26,165 nt of DNA from Caryophanales bacterium (GCA_016291895.1 JAEEZO010000053.1:1-26165); one strand, 5' to 3'; counted from the stretch's first letter, positions 1 to 8,794 are shown. Numbers and translations are program-made. Notes: a model not told the origin generated them from the letters alone.

Positions 1-168
1 TACAAGGCTTCTAAATATCCAAGTAGTTCTAATATTAATCGTATTAAACAACATGGTATTACAATGTATCGTCAAAGTGATTCATCAACAGGTAATTTAA
101 CACTTATTAGTGATGGTGAAAAAGTAAAAGTTTATATGAATACGCAAGCAAGTACATATAAAAGATAA
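1..168 (+). CDS. C-terminal fragment, possibly a ComEC-like metallo-beta-lactamase-fold protein
   Basis: Frame 1 is open from the window edge to a TAA at 166-168, giving the last 55 residues of a protein whose start lies to the left. The fragment contains RIKQHGITMYRQSDSSTGN followed by LTLISDGEKVKVYM. This resembles the tail of ComEC/competence-type metallo-beta-lactamase domains, where a short helix and 'G..vyRtd..G.i.v.sdG' close the fold. That resemblance is from memory of the family and not from an alignment. No catalytic residues are in view, so the function is uncertain. The stop codon runs straight into a terminator hairpin, so this gene ends its transcription unit. Confidence 0.45.
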   Translation, partial: YKASKYPSSSNINRIKQHGITMYRQSDSSTGNLTLISDGEKVKVYMNTQASTYKR

Positions 169-196
169 AAAGGCTTATTAATAATAAGTCTTTTTT
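167..196 (+). terminator. Rho-independent terminator of the left-edge gene
   Basis: AGGCTTATTA (171-180) can pair with TAATAAGTCT (182-191), with one G-U pair; the inner bases open to form the loop. Six T follow and an A-tract precedes, so it may work in both directions. It starts at the TAA stop. Confidence 0.8.
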
Positions 197-228
197 GTAA
201 AAATCTATAAAAATAATAAATTTTATTG

Positions 229-234
229 TATACT
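229..234 (+). promoter_or_regulatory. -10 box of the ruvA operon promoter
   Basis: TATACT ends 16 nt before the ruvA ATG. No convincing -35 is seen; TATAAA at 206-211 is weak. The predicted +1 near 241 coincides with the GGTGA Shine-Dalgarno sequence (241-245), implying a leader of about 10 nt. This matches the spacing seen at other operon starts in the window. Confidence 0.55.
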
Positions 235-250
235 ATCATTGGTGAATGTT

Positions 251-805
251 ATGTATAATTATATAAAAGGTACTGTAAAAGAAATTAGTAGTACAACAAT
301 TACGCTTGATAATAATGGAATAGGTTATAAAATATTTACACCTAACCCTTATTCTTTTCAAGAAGATAATGAATATACGGTTTATGTATATCAATATATA
401 AGAGAAGATGAAATGTCTTTATATGGATTTAAGACTCCTGAAGAAAAAGAATTATTCTTAAAACTAATTGATGTTAAAGGTTTAGGTCCTAAGATGACGC
501 TTCCGATGCTTGCTATGGGAAGTATCTCTGGAATTAGTGATGCTATTAATCGTGAAAATATTCTATATTTAAAGAAATTTCCTAAGATTGGTGATAAACT
601 AGCTAAACAAATGATTCTAGATTTAAAAGGTAAAATAGATATTGTTGATACAGGTAGTACCATTGATGTTAGTGATGAGTTAATTGAAGTCTTAAAAGGA
701 TTAGGTTATAAAGATAAAGAAATAAAAAGTGTAATTCCTAACGTTAATAAAGAATTAAAGATTGAAGATCAAGTAAAAGAAGCTTTGCGTTTACTTGTTA
801 GATAG
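251..805 (+). CDS. ruvA: Holliday junction branch migration complex subunit RuvA
   Basis: RuvA binds the four-way DNA junction as a tetramer and loads the RuvB motor onto its arms. The 184-residue protein has the three expected parts: an N-terminal OB fold (about 1-62, starting MYNYIKG), two helix-hairpin-helix motifs ([10 protein letters not shown] at about 72-81 and [12 protein letters not shown] at about 107-118) that grip the DNA backbone, and a small C-terminal three-helix domain (about 142-184) that contacts RuvB. I chose ATG 251 because GGTGA lies 5 nt upstream and RuvA proteins begin at this point; an in-frame TTG at 239 would add four residues but has no ribosome site. The TAG stop forms part of the ruvB ribosome-binding site. 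Confidence 0.96.
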   Translation: MYNYIKGTVKEISSTTITLDNNGIGYKIFTPNPYSFQEDNEYTVYVYQYIREDEMSLYGFKTPEEKELFLKLIDVKGLGPKMTLPMLAMGSISGISDAINRENILYLKKFPKIGDKLAKQMILDLKGKIDIVDTGSTIDVSDELIEVLKGLGYKDKEIKSVIPNVNKELKIEDQVKEALRLLVR

Positions 806-812
806 GAGGATT

Positions 813-1829
813 ATGGATAAAGAAATATTAGATACAAAAAAACAAGATATTGATAATGATATGTCGATAAGACCATCATATTTATCCGAGTATGTTGGTC
901 AATCAGAAGTAAAAGAAAATATTGATATCTTTATTAAAGCTGCCAAACTTCGAAATGAACCATTAGACCATGTTTTATTATATGGACCTCCAGGACTTGG
1001 TAAAACAACTCTTGCTTTTATTATTGCCAATGAACTTGGTAGTAATATTAAAACAGCTTCCGGCCCTTCTATTGAAAAAAGTGGTGACTTAGCAGCAATT
1101 CTATCAACACTTGAACCAGGAGATGTCTTGTTTATTGATGAAATTCATCGTATGCCAAGATTTATTGAAGAAATATTATATCCAGCAATGGAAGATTTTA
1201 CTTTAGATATTATTGTTGGTAGTGATTCTAATACAAGAAGTATTAAGATTGATTTACCACCATTTACTTTAGTTGGGGCAACCACAAGAGCAGGTGATCT
1301 TACAAGTCCTCTTAGAGATCGTTTTGGTATTACTTGTAAACTAAAGTATTATACAGAAGATGAATTAAAACAAATTATTGAAAGAACAAGTAGAGTCCTT
1401 GAAATGCCTATTGATGATGATGCTAGTAGTGAACTTGCTAAAAGAAGTAGAGGAACTCCAAGAATTGCTAATAGATTATTTAAAAGAGTTCGTGATTTTG
1501 CCCTTGTTGATGGATTAGAAGTAATTGATATTGATATTACTAATAAAGCTTTAGGTAGACTTAAAGTTGATAATGCCGGCCTTGATGAAACTGATCATCA
1601 ATTTTTACGTGCTATTATTGAAAAATTTAATGGTGGTCCTGTAGGCATTGAAACAATCGCAAGCTCTATTGGTGAAGAAATAAGTACGATTGAAGATGTT
1701 TATGAACCTTTCCTTTTACAAGAAGGTTATATTAAACGAACGCTTCGTGGTCGTGTTGTTACGAAGAAAGCTTATGATCATTTAGGTATTAGTTATCATG
1801 AAACTAATTATCAAGAAAGTTTGTTTTAG
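813..1829 (+). CDS. ruvB: Holliday junction branch migration ATPase RuvB
   Basis: RuvB is the hexameric AAA+ motor that, with RuvA, drives branch migration of Holliday junctions during recombination and fork repair. The 338-residue product shows Walker [10 protein letters not shown] (about 58-66), Walker B LFIDEIHR (about 106-113), sensor 1 GATTRAG (about 155-161) and the arginine-finger stretch SPLRDRFG (about 165-172). A winged-helix DNA-binding domain forms the C-terminus. The start is ATG 813, with AGGAGG at 804-809. An upstream in-frame TTG at 795 would overlap ruvA and is not needed. The 7-nt gap after the ruvA TAG, which is embedded in the Shine-Dalgarno sequence, suggests coupled translation of the RuvA and RuvB partners. 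No nuclease gene ruvC is present, as is normal in Bacillota. Confidence 0.97.
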   Translation: MDKEILDTKKQDIDNDMSIRPSYLSEYVGQSEVKENIDIFIKAAKLRNEPLDHVLLYGPPGLGKTTLAFIIANELGSNIKTASGPSIEKSGDLAAILSTLEPGDVLFIDEIHRMPRFIEEILYPAMEDFTLDIIVGSDSNTRSIKIDLPPFTLVGATTRAGDLTSPLRDRFGITCKLKYYTEDELKQIIERTSRVLEMPIDDDASSELAKRSRGTPRIANRLFKRVRDFALVDGLEVIDIDITNKALGRLKVDNAGLDETDHQFLRAIIEKFNGGPVGIETIASSIGEEISTIEDVYEPFLLQEGYIKRTLRGRVVTKKAYDHLGISYHETNYQESLF

Positions 1830-1836
1830 GTGAAAT

Positions 1837-2859
1837 ATGAAAACAGATGATTTTGATTATGAACTTCCTAGTGAGTTAATCGCCCAAACGCCTTTATCTA
1901 AAAGAGATGAATCAAGATTACTTGTATTAGATAGAGAAACAGGGGAAGTTACTCATAAAAAGTTTTATGATATTATTGATTATTTAAATCCAGGGGACGC
2001 TTTAGTTATTAATGATACGAAAGTTATCCCTGCAAGAATTATTGGGGAAAAAGTTGATACTGGAGCAATAATTGAACTATTACTATTAAAAGAATTAGAA
2101 GATAAATGGGAATGTCTTGCCAAACCTCAAAAGAGATTAAAAATAGGTACAATTATTTCTTTTGGTGATGGTAAGTTAAAAGCTGAAGTAGTAGAAATTC
2201 GTGATGAAGGTGTAACAATTGTTAAACTAATATATAATGGCATTTTAATGGAAATATTAGATGCCTTAGGAAGTATGCCACTTCCTCCTTATATTCATGA
2301 AAAACTTGAAGATAAAGATCGTTATCAGACGGTTTATGCTAAAGATTATGGTAGTGCTGCTGCTCCAACAGCGGGCTTACATTTTACGAAAGAATTATTA
2401 AAGCGAATTGAAGATAAAGGTATCAAAATAGTTCATGTAACATTACATGTTGGCTTAGGTACATTTAGACCTGTAATGGTTGATGATGTTAAAAATCATA
2501 AAATGCATAGTGAACATTTTATTTTAACGAAAGAAGCAGCTGATACATTAAATGCTATTAGAAAGAATGGTGGAAGAATTATTGCTGTTGGAACAACAAG
2601 TGTTAGAACGCTTGAAACCGTTATGCAAAATAATAACGAATTTGTACCAATGGTTGGTGATACTGAAATCTTTATTTATCCAGGATTTAAGTTTAAAGCG
2701 ATAGATGGACTTATTACTAATTTCCATTTACCAAAGAGTACTTTAGTAATGTTAGTTAGTGCTTTTGCATCTCGTGAAAAAATTCTTAATGCATATAATA
2801 TTGCTGTTAAAGAAAAATATCGTTTCTTTTCTTTCGGTGATGCAATGTTTATAAAGTAG
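1837..2859 (+). CDS. queA: S-adenosylmethionine:tRNA ribosyltransferase-isomerase QueA
   Basis: QueA transfers and isomerises the ribosyl group of S-adenosylmethionine onto 7-aminomethyl-7-deazaguanine at tRNA position 34, giving epoxyqueuosine. The protein is 340 residues, the usual length. Family signatures are visible: the N-terminus [36 protein letters not shown] near residue 50, [21 protein letters not shown], and GTTSVRTLE towards the C-terminus. The gene directly follows ruvB, an arrangement common in Bacillota (ruvA-ruvB-queA-tgt), but tgt is not the next gene here. TAG of ruvB plus GTGA makes the ribosome site TAGGTGA, with ATG 7 nt after the stop. This implies the organism modifies or salvages queuosine. 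Confidence 0.97.
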   Translation: MKTDDFDYELPSELIAQTPLSKRDESRLLVLDRETGEVTHKKFYDIIDYLNPGDALVINDTKVIPARIIGEKVDTGAIIELLLLKELEDKWECLAKPQKRLKIGTIISFGDGKLKAEVVEIRDEGVTIVKLIYNGILMEILDALGSMPLPPYIHEKLEDKDRYQTVYAKDYGSAAAPTAGLHFTKELLKRIEDKGIKIVHVTLHVGLGTFRPVMVDDVKNHKMHSEHFILTKEAADTLNAIRKNGGRIIAVGTTSVRTLETVMQNNNEFVPMVGDTEIFIYPGFKFKAIDGLITNFHLPKSTLVMLVSAFASREKILNAYNIAVKEKYRFFSFGDAMFIK

Positions 2860-2866
2860 GTGAATT

Positions 2867-4027
2867 ATGAAAGATTATAATAAGAATGAAGAAAAAATTG
2901 ACTATAGTGAATTAAATGGTTTAATTAAAAATGGTCGAGTAGTAACTAAATTTTTAGTTATTGCTTTAATCTTATCTTTTATCATTTTTGGATTTATTAT
3001 TATTGAAAAGACCCAGATTCTTAGTATTATTTTTACAATATTAAGACTTATGCTTCCACTATTTATTGGATGGATGTTATCATGGCTTGTCGAACCATTA
3101 ATCAAATATTTAGAAAAAAAGAAAATCAAAAGACCTCTTGGTACAACAATTGTTTATTTTGCCTTATTAGTTGTGATGGTTATTATAATTGTTTTAGTTG
3201 TTCCAGAGTTTATTAATCAGTTAAAAGAATTAATTGGTCAATTACCAAATTATTTATCTAAAATTAAAGAGTTTATTTCTAGTATTTTTAAACGTTTTGA
3301 TAATAATGCCATTGATATCAATTCTATTCAATTAGATATTAATGCTCAAATTGAAAAGTTTGTAACAGAATTTACAAGTAATGGACTTTCTGGTGTTGTT
3401 AATGTTATTACAAATATTTTATCAAGTGGAGTTACCGTAGGCTTAAGTTTAATTATTGCCTTCTATATTTCTCTTAGTTATGATAAATATTCAACTAAAT
3501 TTAATAATAATATTCCTAAAAAACATCGTAGTGAAGTCTTAATTCTTTTAGGAAAGATTGGTGAAATGACAAGACGTTATGTTAATGGTACTTTAATTAG
3601 TTCGATTATTGTAACAATCTTTACCTTAGTTGGTTTATTAATAAGTGGTATTAGTAGTCCATTATTATTTGCAGTATTTTGTGGTATAACAAATATTATT
3701 CCATATTTTGGACCATTTATTGGTGGTATTCCCACAATTATTGTTGGTTTCTCAATAAGTCCATTATGTGGTTTAATATGTTTAATAACGATACTTCTTG
3801 TTCAAGCGGTTGAAGGAAATATTATTAATCCTTGGATTCTTGGAAAAGCAACAGATATTAATCCTATCATTATTGTTGTAGCTTTAATTATCTTCGAATA
3901 CTTCTTTGGTATCGTTGGTATGATTTTAGCAGCTCCAATTATTGGTGCAATTAAGATTTTATTCAATTATTTTGATGAAAAATATAAAATATTAGATAGG
4001 TTATTAAAAAAGGAAGAAGAAGTGTAA
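2867..4027 (+). CDS. AI-2E/PerM family integral membrane transporter
   Basis: This 386-residue protein has the topology of the AI-2E transporter (PerM/YdiK-like) family. There are paired hydrophobic segments near 27-46 and 50-77, another at 90-113, a soluble amphipathic region with low hydrophobicity (about 114-172), then further membrane segments from about 175 to 365. Conserved family stretches are FYISLSYDK, TNIIPYFGPFIGGIPT and INPWILGKATDINP. Substrates in the family range from autoinducer-2 export to Na+/H+ exchange in some members, so no substrate can be assigned. It is the last gene of the ruvAB-queA operon and is joined to queA by the same TAGGTGA stop/ribosome-site fusion. The terminator hairpin includes its final codons. 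Confidence 0.9.
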   Translation: MKDYNKNEEKIDYSELNGLIKNGRVVTKFLVIALILSFIIFGFIIIEKTQILSIIFTILRLMLPLFIGWMLSWLVEPLIKYLEKKKIKRPLGTTIVYFALLVVMVIIIVLVVPEFINQLKELIGQLPNYLSKIKEFISSIFKRFDNNAIDINSIQLDINAQIEKFVTEFTSNGLSGVVNVITNILSSGVTVGLSLIIAFYISLSYDKYSTKFNNNIPKKHRSEVLILLGKIGEMTRRYVNGTLISSIIVTIFTLVGLLISGISSPLLFAVFCGITNIIPYFGPFIGGIPTIIVGFSISPLCGLICLITILLVQAVEGNIINPWILGKATDINPIIIVVALIIFEYFFGIVGMILAAPIIGAIKILFNYFDEKYKILDRLLKKEEEV

Positions 4028-4040
4028 AAACTTCTTTTTT
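4014..4040 (+). terminator. Terminator of the ruvAB-queA operon
   Basis: GAAGT (4019-4023) pairs with ACTTC (4030-4034), extended by the flanking AAGAA/TTCTT run. The loop GTAAAA contains part of the TAA stop and a T-rich tract follows. The hairpin overlaps the end of the coding region. Confidence 0.75.
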
Positions 4041-4054
4041 CTTTTTTCTTTTTT

Positions 4055-4063
4055 TGTTATACT
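4055..4063 (+). promoter_or_regulatory. Extended -10 promoter for the 56/471-aa gene pair
   Basis: TGTTATACT is an extended -10 (TGn plus TATACT) ending 18 nt before ATG 4082. Upstream is only a T-rich tract with no -35, as is usual for extended -10 promoters. Ribosome site GGTGA lies at 4073-4077. Confidence 0.6.
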
Positions 4064-4081
4064 TATATAGTAGGTGATAGT

Positions 4082-4252
4082 ATGAAAGATGAATTAAATT
4101 TATTAGATCAAATGGACTATGAAGACGATGAGTTAAAAGATATAGATAAAATGGAAGCAGGTGAAGAAGATCTTGATGTTTTAACAGCAACTGATTTTAA
4201 TCTTCAAGATACTTTAAAAGTACCTCTTGTAAAAGGAGAGAAAGATGCATAA
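4082..4252 (+). CDS. Small acidic protein of unknown function (56 aa)
   Basis: A 56-codon gene that is easily missed because of its size. It begins at ATG 4082 with GGTGA 4 nt upstream and an extended -10 promoter at 4055-4063, and ends at TAA 4250-4252. The product is strongly acidic (MKDELNLLDQMDYEDDELKD at the start) with no membrane segment or Cys. The first half is likely helical and the tail DTLKVPLVKGEKDA is more basic. Its last 8 nt overlap the start of the next gene, whose ribosome site AAAGGAG lies inside this gene, so the two are probably translationally coupled and may act together. I do not recognise the family. The promoter, ribosome site and overlap argue that it is real. Confidence 0.75.
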   Translation: MKDELNLLDQMDYEDDELKDIDKMEAGEEDLDVLTATDFNLQDTLKVPLVKGEKDA

Positions 4253-5660
4253 TCATAATGATGGAGATGTTATTTTAGGGGAAATAGTTGAAGTTATTAA
4301 TCGATTATATAAAAAAACAAAGTTAACAATGTTTTTATCTAAACCTTCTAGTGGTTTATATAATACCATTTATCATATGGTAGTTAATTATGGTGTAAGT
4401 AAAGAAGATAGAAAAGTATCTTTAAAGGATCTTTTTAAGAGTCTTATAAATAAAAAGAGAAAAAATGTTTTTGCGCTTATAGAGCCTTTCTATTGTCGCT
4501 TTGTATCAAGTGATTTTAAGGCTAATAGTAAAACATCTCATATAAAGATATATCTTCCATTTAACTATAAATATATTGAAACTGGTGTTAATACTGTTTT
4601 AGATTTTTTAGATGATAATAAAATTACTTATGATGCTAAAATTGCATCTAAAATACGAAATGATGATTTTATCATTAGATTAATTAATAAAGAAGATTTA
4701 AATTTATTAATGGAGTTTATTAAAAAGAACAAAAATATTGGAAAGAACTTAATTAATCCCAATGCTTTTGCTTATGTTTCAAATGGTATTGCTTTAGCAA
4801 GTGATGGTGCTATAACATACAATGGTGTTGTCGCAAACTATATAATGTTATATTTAGTTGAAGCTTATAAAAAGAATGGTTTAGAAGGACTAGATAAAGT
4901 TAATGTTAAAGACTTCTATCATTTTGTAATTGATTATTATGCTAAAACTTTTGTTTCTCATGAAAATTTAGATAAATTTAGTACTGATTTTATCTATGTT
5001 AATGATAACAAGAAAATTAATTATAAAGATTCTAGTACATATAATGATTATATGTTTGTTAGCAAGTTAATTGTTGAATCACAAGCTAAAGATTATAGTC
5101 TTAATAGATTTTTATCTCATTATGAAATGATGGTTAATACTAAAAATAAAAAATATAATGAAGATAAAGTTAAGAAGATGTTACAAAGTATGATTGCTAC
5201 AATGTTAAGAAAGAAAGATAGTAGTTATACTCTTTCAAATATTGAAAATTATATTAACAGTGGTAATTGTGAATATTTAACGAGATTTGAAGATTGTCGT
5301 AATGAAATATGTAATTCTAATTTCCGTAAAGATTTTTTAGATATGGTTTCTAAATATAATATTAATATTCATGAATATTTAGAAAAAGCTTATCAATCTG
5401 TTATTAAACTTGATGCAGGTATTAGTAGTATTTTAAAAGATTATATGGAAGTTGCTATAAAAAAATATGATAGTTTTGAAGATGCTTTAAGTTATCTTCA
5501 TGATTATATTGATTCTCATGATGAAGCTTATATTACAAGAGAAAGTAATCTACGTAATCGTTTTATAGCTCTTAAAGTATCTACATATTTAGATGAATAT
5601 ATGGATTTAACGGGAAGAAAGATTGAAGATATTATATCTAGTGTTATGGATAAAGAATAA
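4245..5660 (+). CDS. Hypothetical protein (471 aa), unrecognised
   Basis: I do not recognise this protein. It has no signal peptide or membrane segment and is rich in Lys, Asn, Asp and Tyr. Residues about 98-160 read as an alternating strand/helix unit (HIKIYLPF, a helix to about 123, YDAKIASKI, DDFIIRLI, then an amphipathic helix), which suggests a small alpha/beta domain. NAFAYVSNGIALASDG follows at about 173-188. The rest, about 190-471, looks mostly helical. The motif KIRNDDFIIR faintly recalls the HopA1-like fold, a low-confidence thought only. It is co-transcribed with and overlaps the 56-aa gene, and a strong terminator starts at its stop. Start ATG 4245 is supported by AAAGGAG 5-6 nt upstream. 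Confidence 0.85.
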   Translation: MHNHNDGDVILGEIVEVINRLYKKTKLTMFLSKPSSGLYNTIYHMVVNYGVSKEDRKVSLKDLFKSLINKKRKNVFALIEPFYCRFVSSDFKANSKTSHIKIYLPFNYKYIETGVNTVLDFLDDNKITYDAKIASKIRNDDFIIRLINKEDLNLLMEFIKKNKNIGKNLINPNAFAYVSNGIALASDGAITYNGVVANYIMLYLVEAYKKNGLEGLDKVNVKDFYHFVIDYYAKTFVSHENLDKFSTDFIYVNDNKKINYKDSSTYNDYMFVSKLIVESQAKDYSLNRFLSHYEMMVNTKNKKYNEDKVKKMLQSMIATMLRKKDSSYTLSNIENYINSGNCEYLTRFEDCRNEICNSNFRKDFLDMVSKYNINIHEYLEKAYQSVIKLDAGISSILKDYMEVAIKKYDSFEDALSYLHDYIDSHDEAYITRESNLRNRFIALKVSTYLDEYMDLTGRKIEDIISSVMDKE

Positions 5661-5690
5661 AAGATGATAAGAATTTTTATCATCTTTTTT
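5659..5690 (+). terminator. Strong terminator after the 471-aa gene
   Basis: A perfect 12-bp stem: AAAAGATGATAA (5659-5670) and TTATCATCTTTT (5677-5688), with loop GAATTT, then more T. The last two bases of the TAA stop are in the stem. Confidence 0.93.
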
Positions 5691-5702
5691 ATGGCCTATT
5701 TG

Positions 5703-5731
5703 TTGAATAAAAGATTTAATTTTTATATAAT
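5703..5731 (+). promoter_or_regulatory. Sigma-A type promoter of cca-apt
   Basis: TTGAAT (5703-5708), a 17-nt spacer, then TATAAT (5726-5731). The predicted +1 near 5738 falls on the AGAGGT ribosome site, about 9 nt before the ATG. Confidence 0.85.
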
Positions 5732-5746
5732 GAAAGTAGAGGTAAA

Positions 5747-6835
5747 ATGAAAGAAATTGCTTTAGAAGTTTTAAATATTATTTATAATTATGGTTATGAA
5801 GCATATATTGTTGGTGGCTTTGTTCGTGATATGCTTCTTGAAATAGATTCTAACGATGTTGATATTACAACTAATGCCACACCAATGGAATTAAAAAATA
5901 TCTTTCCAGATATTGATATTAATAAAAACAACTATGGTTCTGTAACTTTGTATTACAAGAATAACCGTTTTGAAATAACAACTTATCGTAAAGATTTAGA
6001 ATATATTGATAATCGTCATCCAAGTGAAATAACATATGTTAATGATTTAAAAACTGATTTATTAAGACGTGACTTTACAATTAATACAATATGTATTGAT
6101 AAAGATGGTAATATTGTTGATTTACTTGATGGAATGGAAGATTTATATAAAAAAGTTTTAAAATCTATTCTAGATGCTGATAAATCTTTTAAAGATGATA
6201 GTTTAAGAATATTAAGAGCCATTCGTTTTGCAACATTACTTAAATGTAGCTTATCAACAGATGTTGTAAATGCTATTAACAAAAATAAAAGTTTATTAAA
6301 AAATATATCATATAATCGAAAGAAAAGAGAACTAGATAAGATCTTTGGAAGTAGTGAAGCAAGTAATGGAATTGAACTATTAAAATCATTTGAACTTGAT
6401 AAAGAATTAGAACTTGATTTCTCAAGAGTTAAAGATTATAGCGATTTAGTTGGTATTTGGGCAATGATTAATAACCCTAATTATGCTTTTACTAGTTCTG
6501 AAAAAGAATTAATTAAAAAAGTAAATGAAGTATATGAACTTGATAATTTAGATCATCATGTATTATATAAGTATGGACTTTATGTTAATATTCTTGCGGG
6601 TATTAATAAAGGATTATCGAAACAAGATATTACTTCAGAATATGGTAAGTTACCTATTAAAGAAAAAGATGATATTTGTGTTAATGCTAAAGATATTTGT
6701 AAAATATTAAATGTTAAACCAGGAGCCATTATCGGAAAGATTTATAATGATATAACGGATAAGATTCTTGATAATGAGCTAGAGAATGATAAGGATGTAT
6801 TAATTAAATATATTAAAGATATTTATAAAAAATAG
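5747..6835 (+). CDS. cca: CCA tRNA nucleotidyltransferase (class II, poly(A) polymerase family)
   Basis: This enzyme adds or repairs the 3'-CCA end of tRNA without a nucleic-acid template. The 362-residue protein shows the class II head domain: YIVGGFVRDMLL (about 20-31) with the GG of motif A, DVDI (37-40) carrying the two metal-binding aspartates, LRRDFTINTI (about 106-115), and DDSLRILRAIRFAT (about 150-163). The neck and body helices follow. It is slightly shorter than typical Bacilli CCA enzymes (about 390-400 residues), so the tail domain is reduced. CCA-adding and poly(A)-adding members cannot be separated from sequence alone; as the only such gene in view, CCA addition is the default. 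It leads an operon with apt, joined by TAGGAGG. Confidence 0.93.
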   Translation: MKEIALEVLNIIYNYGYEAYIVGGFVRDMLLEIDSNDVDITTNATPMELKNIFPDIDINKNNYGSVTLYYKNNRFEITTYRKDLEYIDNRHPSEITYVNDLKTDLLRRDFTINTICIDKDGNIVDLLDGMEDLYKKVLKSILDADKSFKDDSLRILRAIRFATLLKCSLSTDVVNAINKNKSLLKNISYNRKKRELDKIFGSSEASNGIELLKSFELDKELELDFSRVKDYSDLVGIWAMINNPNYAFTSSEKELIKKVNEVYELDNLDHHVLYKYGLYVNILAGINKGLSKQDITSEYGKLPIKEKDDICVNAKDICKILNVKPGAIIGKIYNDITDKILDNELENDKDVLIKYIKDIYKK

Positions 6836-6843
6836 GAGGTTTT

Positions 6844-7389
6844 ATGAGAATAATTAAAAATGTCTTGAAGAGTGAATTAAAGATTCGTACAGAAATGGAC
6901 TTTCCAAAGAAGGGTATTGAGTTTATTGATATTAATCCTTTAATTATGGATAGAGATAATTTAACGGAAATTATTGATTATTTTGTTTCAAAGTTAAAAA
7001 GTAAAAAGTTAGATTATATAATAGCTCCCGAAGCTCGTGGATTTTTATTTGGTTCAGCTGTTGCTAAAGAACTAGGTATTGGTTGTATTCCAGTAAGAAA
7101 GAAAGGAAAACTTCCACCTTCAACTGTTGAATGTTCCTTTGATTATGAGAAAGAATATGGAAAAGATATTCTTGAACTTCCAAAACTTATTGGTGGTGAG
7201 AGTTATTTGAAGAAAAGATGCTTCATCCTTGATGATATTTATGCAACAGGCAATACCATAAATGCTATTAAAGTTGCTATTGAATCTCAAGGTGGTAAAG
7301 TAGTTGGTGTTGGAGCAGTAATAAATATTAAAGAATTAAATAATGATAAGAAGGTATTATCAATTCTTGATATTAATGAAACAGGATAG
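6844..7389 (+). CDS. apt: Adenine phosphoribosyltransferase
   Basis: Apt salvages adenine with PRPP to make AMP in the cytoplasm. The 181-residue length is usual. Family signatures: MDFPKKGIEFIDINPLI (about 18-34), PEARGFLFGSAVAKELGIG (about 62-80), VRKKGKLPPSTV (about 84-95), EYGKDILEL (about 104-112) and the PRPP loop CFILDDIYATGNT (about 126-138). The loop reads ATGNT where the consensus is ATGGT, a modest substitution. The gene lies 8 nt behind cca, and the TAG stop of cca is part of its TAGGAGG ribosome site. In many Bacillota apt precedes relA; here a terminator follows it, so that linkage is broken. Confidence 0.93.
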   Translation: MRIIKNVLKSELKIRTEMDFPKKGIEFIDINPLIMDRDNLTEIIDYFVSKLKSKKLDYIIAPEARGFLFGSAVAKELGIGCIPVRKKGKLPPSTVECSFDYEKEYGKDILELPKLIGGESYLKKRCFILDDIYATGNTINAIKVAIESQGGKVVGVGAVINIKELNNDKKVLSILDINETG

Positions 7390-7391
7390 AT

Positions 7392-7418
7392 AGAGACATC
7401 TAATAGATGTCTCTTTTT
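7392..7418 (+). terminator. Terminator of cca-apt
   Basis: A perfect 10-bp stem AGAGACATCT (7392-7401) / AGATGTCTCT (7405-7414) with a 3-nt loop, then T4. It starts 2 nt after the apt stop. Confidence 0.93.
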
Positions 7419-7419
7419 A

Positions 7420-7448
7420 TTGATAAAAAATGATTATTTCGATATAAT
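7420..7448 (+). promoter_or_regulatory. Sigma-A type promoter of the ftsY operon
   Basis: TTGATA (7420-7425), a 17-nt spacer, TATAAT (7443-7448). The -35 begins only 6 nt after the apt terminator stem. The predicted +1 (about 7455) falls inside AAGGAGG (7454-7460). Confidence 0.88.
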
Positions 7449-7464
7449 TTATTAAGGAGGATTT

Positions 7465-8490
7465 ATGGAATTATTTAGTAGTATTAAAAATTTGTTTAAA
7501 AAAGATAAAGAAAAAGAAGAAAACTTAACAGAAGAAGAAAAGATCGAAGTAGAAGAGCGAAAAGAAGAAGTTAAAGTTTATGAAAAAGGATTAAGTAAAT
7601 CAAGAGAATCATTTGTATCTCGTCTTGCTAACTTAACTAATAAATATCATAAAATTACAGAAGATTATTTTGATGAACTTGAAGAAATTCTAATTATGGC
7701 CGATATTGGTGTTAATACGGTTATGAATTTTATGGATAGATTAAGAGATCGTGTTCGTCATGAAAAGATAGAAGATACAGAGTTCTTAAAAGAAGTTATT
7801 GTTGATGAACTATTTGTTATTTATGTTGATAATAATATCATTAGTAGTAAGATTAATTATAATCCGGATGGAATGACGGTTATTTTATTTGTTGGAGTTA
7901 ACGGAACAGGTAAAACAACAACGATTGGTAAACTTGCTAATAAATTAGTTCTTGAAGGAAAGAAAGTAATGATGATTGCTGCTGATACTTTTAGAGCAGG
8001 AGCAATCAATCAATTAGAGGAATGGAGCAAGAGAGCTAATACTTTATTCTATTCTAAAGAAGAAGGTAGTGATCCAGCTAGTGTTGTTTATGAAGGTCTT
8101 GAAAAAGCTAAGAGTGAAGGTGTTGATGTTGTTTTAATTGATACGGCAGGACGTCTTCAAAATAAAGTTAATTTAATGCATGAACTTGAAAAAATTAATA
8201 AAGTTATTAATAACTTAGTAGAAGGAGCTCCTCATGAAACGTTATTAGTTCTTGATGCAACTACTGGTCAAAATGGTATTAGTCAAGCGGTTCACTTTAA
8301 AGAAATAACAAATATCACGGGTATTGTTTTATCAAAGATGGATGGTACTGCTAAAGGTGGTATTGTTCTTGCTATTAAAGAAGAAGTAGGTATTCCTGTT
8401 AAATATATTGGTTTAGGAGAAGGTATTAACGATTTAAGACCATTTGATATTGAAAACTATATTTATGGATTATTTAAGGATATGATGTAA
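7465..8490 (+). CDS. ftsY: Signal recognition particle receptor FtsY
   Basis: FtsY is the membrane-associated SRP receptor GTPase that docks Ffh-bound ribosomes at the Sec translocon. The 341-residue protein has a short charged N-terminal A region (about 12-45, Glu/Lys rich), the N domain four-helix bundle (about 46-125) and the G domain. G-domain motifs are G1 GVNGTGKTTT (about 144-153), the insertion-box region AADTFRAGAINQL (about 172-184), G3 DTAGRLQNK (about 226-234) and G4 SKMDGTAKGG (about 290-299). No membrane segment is present, as expected. ATG 7465 has an ideal AAGGAGG. Its stop overlaps the ylxM start (TAATG), indicating coupling. Its partner Ffh is encoded 3.8 kb downstream from its own promoter. 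Confidence 0.97.
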   Translation: MELFSSIKNLFKKDKEKEENLTEEEKIEVEERKEEVKVYEKGLSKSRESFVSRLANLTNKYHKITEDYFDELEEILIMADIGVNTVMNFMDRLRDRVRHEKIEDTEFLKEVIVDELFVIYVDNNIISSKINYNPDGMTVILFVGVNGTGKTTTIGKLANKLVLEGKKVMMIAADTFRAGAINQLEEWSKRANTLFYSKEEGSDPASVVYEGLEKAKSEGVDVVLIDTAGRLQNKVNLMHELEKINKVINNLVEGAPHETLLVLDATTGQNGISQAVHFKEITNITGIVLSKMDGTAKGGIVLAIKEEVGIPVKYIGLGEGINDLRPFDIENYIYGLFKDMM

Positions 8491-8783
8491 TGAAAGATTT
8501 TGTTTATTTAAATGATTTATTTGATTTATATGGATGTTTATTAACGGATAAACAACAATTATATTTTAAAGATTACTATTTTAATAATTTATCTTATGGT
8601 GAAATAGGGGAAAAATATGGTACAAGTCGTAACGCTATATTTAATCAAATAAAGATAATTAATGAAAAACTAAACTTTTTTGAAAAAAAACTAAAACTTT
8701 ATAGTAAAAAAATGACAATAAATGATATAATTAAAATAGAGAGTAATGCAAAAATAAAAAAAGAATTAGAGAATCTCTTGTAA
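8490..8783 (+). CDS. ylxM: YlxM-like helix-turn-helix protein of the SRP pathway
   Basis: YlxM is a small DNA-binding-like protein (sigma-70 region 4 type helix-turn-helix) that in Bacillota is normally encoded beside ftsY and ffh and modulates the SRP GTPases. This 97-residue version contains LNDLFDLYGCLLTDKQQLYF followed by the HTH NLSYGEIGEKYGTSRNAIFN (about 33-52), typical of the family, then a charged helical tail. Its ATG overlaps the ftsY stop by one base (TAATG) and there is no strong ribosome site of its own, so it is probably translated by coupling with ftsY. In relatives ffh follows directly; here a HerA-like ATPase gene follows instead. Confidence 0.92.
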   Translation: MKDFVYLNDLFDLYGCLLTDKQQLYFKDYYFNNLSYGEIGEKYGTSRNAIFNQIKIINEKLNFFEKKLKLYSKKMTINDIIKIESNAKIKKELENLL

Positions 8784-8794
8784 ATGGAGGAATT

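Noticed and set aside
239..250. TTG start four codons upstream of ruvA ATG 251
   Set aside because: No ribosome site precedes it, the predicted transcript would barely include it, and RuvA proteins begin at the MYNYIKG-like position.
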